From positions 1-24,917 of the IMG/VR virus record IMGVR_UViG_3300025141_000696: a stretch of DNA of 24,917 nucleotides, one strand, 5' to 3'. Under the pieces are notes generated by a model, which saw only the letters and a program-made list of their open reading frames with translations, searched no databases and was not told the DNA's origin. Both the position numbers and the translations under genes were made by a program. Of this stretch, positions 1 to 7,070 are shown in pieces; positions within the stretch are counted from its first letter, which is position 1; each line of letters begins with the position of its first letter. This DNA comes from a virus.

Positions 1-105
1 AATGTCCTGATTCCCATCTTCGGGACGCCAAAAGCTGTCCCTGTCTCCGCCGGTGCCCTTAAGGGTGGCCAGCTTCTCTCTCATCTTATCCAAGTTAATA
101 CCCAT
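1..105 (-). CDS. 32: gp32-like single-stranded DNA-binding protein, N-terminal 35 residues (runs off the left edge)
   Basis: The frame begins at ATG 105-103 and runs off the window at base 1. Its first residues, MGINLDKMREKLATLKG, followed by a DSFWRPEDG stretch, are typical of T4 gp32-type proteins, which coat single-stranded DNA during phage replication, recombination and repair. The zinc-binding core and the acidic C-terminus lie outside the window. An AGGA ribosome site sits seven bases before this ATG. An in-frame ATG at 120-118 has no ribosome site, so the inner start is chosen. It is the last gene of the leftward series and follows the tubulin-like gene by 33 bases. The family call is from memory of gp32 N-termini, and only the LAST (basic) region and the start of the core can be seen. 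Confidence 0.8.
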   Translation of the reverse strand, partial: MGINLDKMREKLATLKGTGGDRDSFWRPEDGNQDI

Positions 106-138
106 TTTGTTTCCTTTCATAGTTGGGTTAGAGTACGA

Positions 139-999
139 TCAGCCAATATCCTGATCGTCTAGTTCGTTTATATATGATTGTACCACAGAGCTATACTTAA
201 TGCAATAACAATATTTCTGATCATAGTTCGTTTGGTAGACTCCATAAGATACATTCATCTTGTCTTCTACCTTGTCTTGAACGTAATCTTTAATCTTTTT
301 AAAAAGAGTGCCGTCGCTTCTCAAGTCATCCTCATTGATACCATAATAGTATACCACATCTCGTGGCATTTGCAAGTCAAAAAACCATTTTTCTTCATTT
401 TTTTCGATGTCTAAAATCCCCACCGTTGCAATCCTCGCAATCTCATGCGGCTCCGTAAACGTACCAAGAATTGGCTCTGAATATTTAAAGACCGTCACCA
501 TGTGCAACGTGTTTACAATCGCCTGGTTGATGGTTTCATAGTAGCTAATGATGGGAACATCGCCGATGCACTTTTCGATTTCTGCATTTGATACTAGATA
601 CATGCGGTCAAACATGCCGGAGCGCGCGTACTCTTGAAATACATTGCTCACGATCCTTTCCTGTGTCGCCTCAGTTTCGCTTAGCATCGTCAAATCCGGC
701 TGGACGTACAGGATGCTCACAGAAACGCCTGAGAGTTGCTCTAGGAGCCTCAGAGCGCACCCTGAGATGTTGCCAGCACCACATAGTATGAATATAACAT
801 CTCCTGAGATGTTTTGCAAGCGTTTTTTTAGGTTTGGGAACTTTTTTTCATACTCCTCGTGTGACTTTTGTTTGGGAATACTAAAACAGTTCTCATCTTC
901 TGCAATATCATGATCAAACTTGTACACATCGTACTGAGGAAACTTAGAAAAGCAATCAGCAATTGCACAGCCTGCTCGGCCTAGGCCTATAACATTCAT
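139..999 (-). CDS. Putative divergent tubulin/FtsZ-like protein (286 aa)
   Basis: The product starts MNVIGLGRAGC, a beta-strand plus GxGxxG turn (residues 5-10) like the first nucleotide loop of FtsZ and tubulin. A hydrophobic strand DVIFILCGAGNISG (67-80) sits where FtsZ has its GGGTGTG signature, but the Gly/Thr-rich loop has become GAGNISG. A strand ending in VSN (136-138) and a helix SYYETINQAIVNTLHMV (153-169) resemble the end of the nucleotide domain and central helix H7. The rest (about 185-286) is a mixed alpha/beta segment that could be the activation domain, but no NxDxxD-type T7 loop is evident. Length is close to PhuZ/TubZ size (about 300 aa). The start at 999 overlaps the MazG stop as ATGA; a TTG five codons upstream is less likely. 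Function is unknown: a filament for DNA positioning or interference with host FtsZ are inferences. A Rossmann-like dinucleotide-binding protein is the main alternative. Confidence 0.5.
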   Translation of the reverse strand: MNVIGLGRAGCAIADCFSKFPQYDVYKFDHDIAEDENCFSIPKQKSHEEYEKKFPNLKKRLQNISGDVIFILCGAGNISGCALRLLEQLSGVSVSILYVQPDLTMLSETEATQERIVSNVFQEYARSGMFDRMYLVSNAEIEKCIGDVPIISYYETINQAIVNTLHMVTVFKYSEPILGTFTEPHEIARIATVGILDIEKNEEKWFFDLQMPRDVVYYYGINEDDLRSDGTLFKKIKDYVQDKVEDKMNVSYGVYQTNYDQKYCYCIKYSSVVQSYINELDDQDIG

Positions 1000-1307
1000 T
1001 CCTCGTCGACCCAATCTAGTACTATGTGTTGCTCAAAGGCGCCGCGACTATAGGCCTTAAGACCCATTTTGGCATAGCGATTGAGACCCATTACCCTCTC
1101 AATGGTGCGAATGACTTCCATGACGTCCGCCAACTCCTCATTCGATGGGTTCTCTTGAAACTCTTTGGCTTCTTCTACAAGCTTCTTCCCCAGATAGGTG
1201 GGCATTGCTCGGTCTTGCGCCTTGTGCCACTTACATTTCTTGCCCGATTGCTCGATGATCTCTGGAATCAGATCCCGTACGAGTTTGTTATATTTCTTAC
1301 GCCCCAT
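996..1307 (-). CDS. MazG-like / all-alpha NTP pyrophosphohydrolase
   Basis: This 103-residue protein opens with YNKLVRDLIPEII (6-18), a hallmark of small phosphoribosyl-ATP pyrophosphatase/MazG-like proteins. It carries the expected metal-binding pattern: E45, E46 and E49 in LVEEAKEF, then E58 and D61 in EELAD on the next helix. The family hydrolyses nucleoside triphosphates to monophosphates and pyrophosphate, cleaning the nucleotide pool or lowering alarmones. The gene overlaps the end of the polymerase gene by 11 bases and its stop overlaps the start of the tubulin-like gene, so the three are probably translationally coupled. Its position beside a DNA polymerase fits a role in nucleotide metabolism during replication. 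The substrate cannot be inferred. The family call is firm, the biological role is not. Confidence 0.85.
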   Translation of the reverse strand: MGRKKYNKLVRDLIPEIIEQSGKKCKWHKAQDRAMPTYLGKKLVEEAKEFQENPSNEELADVMEVIRTIERVMGLNRYAKMGLKAYSRGAFEQHIVLDWVDEE

Positions 1308-2493
1308 TAATATTTAAATCTTTCATGTCTCCGAAGTTTTTTCCGAGAGCCACGTTCACTTTATACTCTCCGAAGGGAGTTGCCCCAAACATCTTCATGA
1401 GCTCTGGGATCATCTGTCGGTCTGCGTGTTTTAAATCAATCACAATTGAGTCATGCAGCATAAAGGCCACATTGCTTTCTAGTTCTCTCAACTTGTTGTG
1501 AATCTCCACTGCTTTCGTCATGACCAAATCACTAGTTGTACTCTGTACAGTATAACTCAAAGCGTGATGATCGTCAACCTCTTTTATTGTTCTTCCAAAC
1601 TCTGTATAAACGCTTTTGCCATCCCAATACTTTTCTTTAACAAGGTTCTTATCATAAAAGACGTCGGCCTTTTTGTTTTCCCGATGAGAGTAGAGCCACT
1701 CAAAAATCTTTTGCTTGGCCTCGCGGCGATCCACTTTTCCATCATAAATATTCTTAATGTTCCACGCGTGTATGTCTCCCGTTGGCTGAGGGGTGCCTGA
1801 TAGTCCTAAAAGTGTCCTTACTTCGGCTGCGTTATAATCCAGCTCCAGAAACCAATCATTCTGCGGATGGAGACACCCGCGGAAATCCCTATGGAGGGTT
1901 AGAATCGGAAAAGTTTTCGGGTGGGTAGTTAGGCGCCCCGTCACGGTACCGAAGGGATTGTAATCACAGATGTACTGTATCTCTTGAAGTTTTCTAATAA
2001 AGTTCTTTCCCTTTACCGAAACAAGCTTCGTCATGATCGGCTCTATATCTATATTTAAAGGTTGTTTCTTAATATCTTCTAACATCTTGATCACCTCTAC
2101 CATAAAATCATGGTTTGTAGGTCGAGGATAGTTTTCTATTATGTGCTGTGTAATTTTATTCTTTGTATCACAGAGTTCGTACAGAAAGAACTCGGGGATC
2201 AGATTATAGATGCAAGTCTCGTTGAGATTTATTTGCGACGTCTGAAATGATTTAAGAAATGACCGGAGTCTCGTCGTCACCCCTTCCCACACAGGGCGTA
2301 GCTCTTCGGGGCATGCCTCAGCGAGCGTTAGGCCTCCGGCATAGATACGCGCATATTCAACATATCGATCTTTGAGTGGTTCTGAATAATGCCACGTTTT
2401 ATCCGCACTTTGGGGGAGGGGTTCGTAGCGAAGTTCATTGTTAGCATAGTAGCCCAAGCAGTCCCCTTTGTTATCCAACGTTTGAAAATACAA
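1297..2493 (-). CDS. Compact family A DNA polymerase (polymerase domain only, 398 aa)
   Basis: Polymerase I-type motifs appear in order: TGRLTT (185-190); motif A LELDYNAAEVR with D219, steric-gate E224 and R226 (216-226); motif B R256, K260, F264, Y268 with exact four-residue spacing; a TVQSTTSDL segment (315-323) equivalent to the Pol I QGTAAD region; and motif C LHDS with D348. The catalytic aspartates are present, but motif C has Ser where Pol I has Glu, and the glycine after Y268 is Ser. The first 170 residues show no 3'-5' exonuclease DxE motif and no 5' nuclease, so the enzyme looks like a bare polymerase. Spacings between motifs are shorter than in Pol I. The start is TTG, chosen because AGGAGG lies four bases upstream inside the preceding stop region and residues before it are not in frame. 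The downstream MazG-like gene overlaps by 11 bases. Role: phage DNA synthesis or repair, inferred. Confidence 0.85.
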   Translation of the reverse strand: MYFQTLDNKGDCLGYYANNELRYEPLPQSADKTWHYSEPLKDRYVEYARIYAGGLTLAEACPEELRPVWEGVTTRLRSFLKSFQTSQINLNETCIYNLIPEFFLYELCDTKNKITQHIIENYPRPTNHDFMVEVIKMLEDIKKQPLNIDIEPIMTKLVSVKGKNFIRKLQEIQYICDYNPFGTVTGRLTTHPKTFPILTLHRDFRGCLHPQNDWFLELDYNAAEVRTLLGLSGTPQPTGDIHAWNIKNIYDGKVDRREAKQKIFEWLYSHRENKKADVFYDKNLVKEKYWDGKSVYTEFGRTIKEVDDHHALSYTVQSTTSDLVMTKAVEIHNKLRELESNVAFMLHDSIVIDLKHADRQMIPELMKMFGATPFGEYKVNVALGKNFGDMKDLNINGA

Positions 2494-2497
2494 AAAT

Positions 2498-2503
2498 CCT
2501 CCT
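2498..2503 (-). promoter_or_regulatory. Strong Shine-Dalgarno deciding a TTG start
   Basis: AGGAGG on the minus strand begins within the TAG stop of the upstream gene and lies four bases before the TTG at 2493-2491. No ATG or GTG with a ribosome site is available, so this site fixes the polymerase start. Confidence 0.75.
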
Positions 2504-3977
2504 AGTGTCCGTGGCCACTCGGGCCGCTGTAAATACTCTCACCGTATTCGATCACGGCTGGGGCGGTGGGAGCCGTTGTTCCGAGATCCAGTGAAACTGT
2601 GCCCGCCGGGGGGGTCGAGGCCGTGGGCGTTGGGCACGGCGGCAACAAATCTGGGCACGAAGGTCGGAATCGACTAGCCATGGTACGCTTCCGTTGCGGT
2701 GGGGGTTGTACGTCTCTCACTGTTCCTATTCTAACAGGGCGCTCTTCCTTTGTCAAGGGTTTTTCTCCAACTCTTAAATCATAAAGGTAGGGCTTTATTT
2801 CGTTGTTAATGTATCGCACTGCTCGATTGAGATCGTAGGTCTCTAGGATTTCCAGAGCCATATTATACTTATATCGATAATCGGTCATTTCTAGCTGGGA
2901 TTCTTTGAGGCGAATCTTAAAATAAACATCAAGCCAATACCGATCGCCTAGTGTGTCTACAGCCGCCGCATCAGTAGGAAGACGGTAGCTAACTTCTTGC
3001 TGAGTGCCACGTTGGCAGCGAGTGTGGCGTGTAGTCTCTATAGTAATCCGGGGGAAATCCGTAGCAAACTTATTATACATTACACGCAGGGTGTCTTTCA
3101 GCCCAGCGAAATCTTGAAGATAGGTCTTCTCATAATAATGACTGAAGAAAGAAACACCAGGAAAAGTAGGAGAAACATTTATATACTTAGACATATACCT
3201 TTGCATGGGGCACGACAGGGGATCCGCCGTAAGCTTCCATGGTCCATTCCTGTCTACATAAAAGCCAAACTTTCTTGCTGCTTGTACGAAGTATCTAAAG
3301 TTGGGGTCTTTCATATATTTGCTCATTTTCACTGCGTCTGTGGAATAATCATCCGTTTGCAGTTCAATAGAAAGACCGGAGATCATTGGAGAAGAATAGT
3401 TAGACACCACATAACCGGTGAAAGTAAGCGGCATATAGTTAACCCGGGAGTCCATGTAGCTGAAAAGTTCTTTAATATAGGCTTGAAGCCCGGTTACTCG
3501 ATTAGAGATCTGACGGTTAGAGTTTATTCGAGTCGTAAAGCGCCCTTGCCAGGTTTGTTTGAGGCTGACATAAGGAGGGCTATAATCTAGAAGGCCATTA
3601 ATCGGATCCAACTGAGTGTAAACGCTGTTCGTGCTGATCAAGCCCGCGGTTGCTGCCATCAACAGATGTTGCTTTAAGTCTTCAAAGGCGTCCGCCACAA
3701 AATCTAATACAAAGATGTTGCCGGCCGTAGTGTTGATCTGTTTTAGATTAGAGGTCTGTTGTTTTATGACCACCCCGTTTTGGATCAGATCTACTCTGCC
3801 AAAATATAACTTATCATATAATGATTTGAGTGGGGTAGGAAGATCTATAAAATAGGGCACATCCTTATACATCTTCCGCTGCTCAAATGCTTGGCGGCTT
3901 GATAAGACATTGCTCCCGCGAGGGTTCATTAACTCTGCTACGCTGTATGGAACTGAGCCATCAAACTCTACTACCAT
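2502..3977 (-). CDS. Probable virion structural (baseplate/tail) protein, family not recognised
   Basis: I do not recognise this 491-residue protein. It lacks a signal peptide and membrane segments. Residues 1 to about 410 look like a soluble mixed alpha/beta protein rich in Tyr, Phe and Arg. The last 75 residues change to a Pro/Thr/Ala/Ser-rich low-complexity tail with a PPPQRKR patch and a Gly-His ending, and the DNA there is visibly richer in GC. It sits between the hub-like gene (42-base gap) and the polymerase, and all genes just upstream are tail or baseplate components, so a virion role is the best inference. Start ATG 3977 has a GGGGGAGAA ribosome site. A peripheral baseplate or wedge protein is possible, and the disordered tail may contact another subunit. 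Confidence in the gene is high, in the role low. Confidence 0.6.
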   Translation of the reverse strand: MVVEFDGSVPYSVAELMNPRGSNVLSSRQAFEQRKMYKDVPYFIDLPTPLKSLYDKLYFGRVDLIQNGVVIKQQTSNLKQINTTAGNIFVLDFVADAFEDLKQHLLMAATAGLISTNSVYTQLDPINGLLDYSPPYVSLKQTWQGRFTTRINSNRQISNRVTGLQAYIKELFSYMDSRVNYMPLTFTGYVVSNYSSPMISGLSIELQTDDYSTDAVKMSKYMKDPNFRYFVQAARKFGFYVDRNGPWKLTADPLSCPMQRYMSKYINVSPTFPGVSFFSHYYEKTYLQDFAGLKDTLRVMYNKFATDFPRITIETTRHTRCQRGTQQEVSYRLPTDAAAVDTLGDRYWLDVYFKIRLKESQLEMTDYRYKYNMALEILETYDLNRAVRYINNEIKPYLYDLRVGEKPLTKEERPVRIGTVRDVQPPPQRKRTMASRFRPSCPDLLPPCPTPTASTPPAGTVSLDLGTTAPTAPAVIEYGESIYSGPSGHGH

Positions 3978-4019
3978 GACTTTTCTCCCCCTGTTATCCT
4001 AGCTCTCATTACTGTGTCC

Positions 4020-6710
4020 CTACTTGTAGATAGCCGGCAGTGCCTGATGAAGAGCTTTGACCGTCGTTTCATATCCATTACGCCCAATAGTAGACTCTAC
4101 CGAAACTACTAAATGGTACCCTCCAATCCCCAGCATCCGTGCGTGCGAGCCTGCAGCCGTCAAGTCTCCAAATCCAAACGTTGAGGGGCTTACATATATA
4201 TATTGTCCCGGCTTTAATATTGGTGTCCCATAAAGTTTTAAACTAACATTATATAACTCTCGCAGCTGTTGGGTACCGAGCGTTCTATTTCGATTAACTC
4301 GTGCCTCACGAAGATATGGGGCATCCACGCGTTCGAAGCGCGCTTCCTTCAAAAGCCCACGATCAAGTCCTACAACGAAATGTTGTATACCGCTGTCTAT
4401 ATTTTTTGTGTAGTTCCCATCCATATAGTTTAGCCTTGTAGAATTAAGATGAATATACCTCATGATTGTGTGCCCAGCGTCCGTCTCATCAGGGTTAATG
4501 GTTGCGGGTACTGCGCGAGTCTCCTCAAGGTAATCGATAGTTGGTGCATGGGTACCGGAGTCGAGGGAAATAGCTTTCGGGCCCTTCCAGCGCTTTTCGG
4601 TGCCAGGATAGCATATCTGTGCAAGAGTACTATTTTTAGCCACCGGAAAATCCAGCATTGATACCTGGACATTATGCTGGGGGATTCCATAAAAGCAGCG
4701 CGCAGAGAGGGCTGGTGCAACAAGGTCAGTGAAAAGATCGCGGACAAAGTGGGAAAAAAAATACCGTTGTCTCTTGGCTTTTACAATCTTTCTCAGGTAC
4801 CAGTCTATAAAACTATCCCAATGAATAGGAACATGCGCACTGTTGACCGCTATAAATATACTTTCTTGCTCCGCTAGAGTCCACTGCGTCTCTCCTATTT
4901 GGAGATTCTTCAAAAAAGCCAATGGTTCTATACTCGCAGTCTTCGACCTGTTCTTGACGGCCCCATAAAAATTCTTTATGTTATAAAATCTAAAATCTCC
5001 CATCAGGAGCCCCATATCTCTTGAGAGTAATAGTTTCTCAAGGCGCCCTTTGCCATCCCCGGCATCCACATTCAAAACTTCTATAGCGGCGTCTATTATG
5101 TCCCCCACATAAACAAAAGGGACCGCGATATAAGGATCATCATCCTTTTTTGGGACGTTCACAGACATGTCGCGGTCTTTGGATTTCATGAGGGCTTCAG
5201 CTTGGGCGCCCTCATCATCTCCTATAGCCGTAATATTTTCCATGTTTGTTTTAATCCGGCGTCTAGTGACTGCGGTCATATTCATGTCGTACGTATCTGC
5301 TGGCAAGTCGCCGTTTAAATAGGCTAGTGCCCAGTTGTCGCTATCTGCAGCGCCGCGCGCGATCGATGTTTGGGTTTTACCATCCCCGAACCAGCCCCCC
5401 ACGGTCGTGCTTCCGACGGCTTCCCCCAAACTCTCCCTAAGTGCAGCAGTGCTGGTCTCTGTTGCTGCGGCATCACCAATATCAACCGCTCGTAACTCTA
5501 AAGGTGTAGCCCATGCATTGTATACGCGCGCTTTCAGCTTGCTGAGGCCTATGTTTGTGATGATGTTCGCCGCCGAGCGCGATGCGTCTGGGATATGCTC
5601 GCCATACTTTAGTATGTTTAATAATCGACTATAGCGGTCTCCCAGGCTATCATTTAACCGCTTTTGCGCGAGGTCTAGTTCCTCCTGTGTGGCTGCTGTC
5701 ACATCTTCGTCACCGGCCGCCGTTTCTTTTAGCGCTTTGAGATTTTTTTGGAGTTCTTTTACCTTCGCTAACTGATCGGAGGGTACGTTTAAAAGATCGT
5801 ATCCGCTTTCTTGATCCGAAAGGCGAGCGCGATAATTAATCTTTAAATCAGCTGAGCCGTCTTGGCTAAAGTCAAACTGATGCTTAGTTAGCTGCAAAAA
5901 GAGAGGAGTTTGTGACTCTCTAATCGCTTCGAGGTCGCTAGCATTGAAAAGATCATTATGACTTCCCGGAGGTGCTGCCCAGCCTACGACCGCTTGAATT
6001 TCAAAAAACTGGCCGTCATAATGAAATACATTGTTTGGGAAGTCTTCGAGACTTAGATCGCTGGGGTTATATAATATTAAATCTAGAAAGCTGGCTTCTC
6101 CCGGGGCATTTCGAGTAAGCACAGATACATCGTTAAAGTGGATCACAAGCTCTGCGGTTATATTGGCGTCTACTTCAGCCGGATTAACCCCCTTCAGTGA
6201 CCATTTAAAACTTTTAATTCCTATCCCGGAGGCGCGCCCACCGCGGTTCTTAAAAATGTCATCAAGCTGGGAGGCGCGCGTAAAGTCATCAAAGAGAATT
6301 TCTTGCACGTCTGGTTCTATGCCTCGATCTATTCTCAATGTGTCTCCGTCTACTTTGTGTTTATAGACGAGTTTATAAATTCTTATTTTAGGAACAAGCA
6401 TCGCCATTTGTGCGGGTGTAAAGTTCGCTATTGCATTGGAGCTTTTGGTAGCCGTTACTTTACTATAAACCTGTTCCGGTTTATATGTACTACTAGAAAA
6501 AATAGGAGATATATGTTTAAAACTACTCGGAGCCAGACCCGGGGTACTCCCACCCAAGCGTCGTCGACTAGAAATCGAGAGCATATTTTGAATCAGAAAA
6601 CACTGACCATTAAACTGTATTGCGCTTGTTAAAGAGTCCCCCGAGAGGGCTTCGCTGCTCTGTTTTAGGTTATCGATTGCACTCTTTTTTTTAGTTACTC
6701 CGCTGGCCAT
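4020..6710 (-). CDS. Large baseplate protein, possibly hub-like (896 aa)
   Basis: This long soluble protein has beta-rich N-terminal and C-terminal parts around a charged, helical middle (about 295-380, with a coiled-coil-like Lys/Glu/Leu stretch). The C-terminal portion (about 765-896) contains GTPILKPGQYIYV followed by a GIGGYHLVVSVEST segment and a final GYETTVKAL strand. This 'lower bound, Y-x-V, x-T-x-x' pattern resembles the closing domains of phage hub proteins of the gpD/gp27 type. It is encoded directly after the LysM-like wedge protein (6-base gap) and downstream of the tape measure, the normal place for the hub. Start ATG 6710 has AGGAC five bases upstream. No lysozyme motif or obvious cysteine peptidase was seen. 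Hub identity is an inference; another large baseplate component is possible. Confidence 0.55.
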   Translation of the reverse strand: MASGVTKKKSAIDNLKQSSEALSGDSLTSAIQFNGQCFLIQNMLSISSRRRLGGSTPGLAPSSFKHISPIFSSSTYKPEQVYSKVTATKSSNAIANFTPAQMAMLVPKIRIYKLVYKHKVDGDTLRIDRGIEPDVQEILFDDFTRASQLDDIFKNRGGRASGIGIKSFKWSLKGVNPAEVDANITAELVIHFNDVSVLTRNAPGEASFLDLILYNPSDLSLEDFPNNVFHYDGQFFEIQAVVGWAAPPGSHNDLFNASDLEAIRESQTPLFLQLTKHQFDFSQDGSADLKINYRARLSDQESGYDLLNVPSDQLAKVKELQKNLKALKETAAGDEDVTAATQEELDLAQKRLNDSLGDRYSRLLNILKYGEHIPDASRSAANIITNIGLSKLKARVYNAWATPLELRAVDIGDAAATETSTAALRESLGEAVGSTTVGGWFGDGKTQTSIARGAADSDNWALAYLNGDLPADTYDMNMTAVTRRRIKTNMENITAIGDDEGAQAEALMKSKDRDMSVNVPKKDDDPYIAVPFVYVGDIIDAAIEVLNVDAGDGKGRLEKLLLSRDMGLLMGDFRFYNIKNFYGAVKNRSKTASIEPLAFLKNLQIGETQWTLAEQESIFIAVNSAHVPIHWDSFIDWYLRKIVKAKRQRYFFSHFVRDLFTDLVAPALSARCFYGIPQHNVQVSMLDFPVAKNSTLAQICYPGTEKRWKGPKAISLDSGTHAPTIDYLEETRAVPATINPDETDAGHTIMRYIHLNSTRLNYMDGNYTKNIDSGIQHFVVGLDRGLLKEARFERVDAPYLREARVNRNRTLGTQQLRELYNVSLKLYGTPILKPGQYIYVSPSTFGFGDLTAAGSHARMLGIGGYHLVVSVESTIGRNGYETTVKALHQALPAIYK

Positions 6711-6716
6711 CTTGTC

Positions 6717-7055
6717 CTACCTCTTATACAATCTTATTATGTGTTCAGGGGGTCCTGGTATGGAAACTATGTCTCCGGGTTTAAAATGTGATTCGGTGGG
6801 GCGCCCATTCCAGCGCGCGATTATCCACCAATATCTGGGGTCTCCGTAATATTCCGACGCCATCTTAAAGAGGCGATCGCCGGTCGTCCATATTCTCTGG
6901 GTGGTGGAGATGCGTTCAATATCGCTCTTTTTAAGTTTCTTAAAAATAGCTGTGTCGTATTGAACAATTCTTTCTAAGCCCCGCTCTTCTAGAATATGAA
7001 AATATATATCGTCCGTATTTGTAAAAATTCGTCTATCATCGTATCGTGAAGGCAT
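6717..7055 (-). CDS. 53: gp53-like baseplate wedge protein with LysM-like domain
   Basis: The 112-residue product has an N-terminal helix-rich part followed by a LysM-like segment (about 53-100). The pattern is TTGDRLFKMASEYYGDPRY, then WWIIARWNG, then KPGDIVSIP. This 'x-GD-x-L...YYGD...WW-x-I...N...PGD-x-I-x-IP' arrangement is typical of T4 gp53-type and contractile-injection-system baseplate LysM proteins, which clamp tube, hub and wedge rather than bind peptidoglycan in the cell wall. The gene has AGGAAA upstream of ATG 7055. It sits 15 bases after the preceding gene and 6 bases before the large hub-like gene, consistent with co-translation of baseplate parts. Family-level confidence is high. 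The exact T4 equivalence is inferred from size (T4 gp53 is larger, about 196 residues) and position. Confidence 0.7.
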   Translation of the reverse strand: MPSRYDDRRIFTNTDDIYFHILEERGLERIVQYDTAIFKKLKKSDIERISTTQRIWTTGDRLFKMASEYYGDPRYWWIIARWNGRPTESHFKPGDIVSIPGPPEHIIRLYKR

Positions 7056-7070
7056 AACAGTTTCCTTTTA

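Noticed and set aside
118-120. Upstream ATG for the gp32-like gene
   Set aside because: It is in frame but has no ribosome site, while the ATG at 105-103 has AGGA at suitable distance and matches the family N-terminus.
1000-1014. TTG start five codons upstream for the tubulin-like gene
   Set aside because: The inner ATG forms the usual ATGA overlap with the MazG stop and places MNVIGLG at the N-terminus, as expected for a first beta-strand. The upstream extension is not supported.
1297-2493. Single-subunit RNA polymerase, suggested by HDS in motif C
   Set aside because: Motif A retains the steric-gate Glu (DYNAAEVR) and motif B has the R-x3-K-x3-F-x3-Y spacing of DNA polymerases, so the family A DNA polymerase call stands.
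2997-3590. Long plus-strand open frame opposite the structural gene at 2502-3977
   Set aside because: It is antisense to a well-formed minus-strand gene, shows no recognisable protein pattern and lacks a coherent ribosome site. The same applies to other plus-strand frames such as 7255-7698 and 7837-8370.
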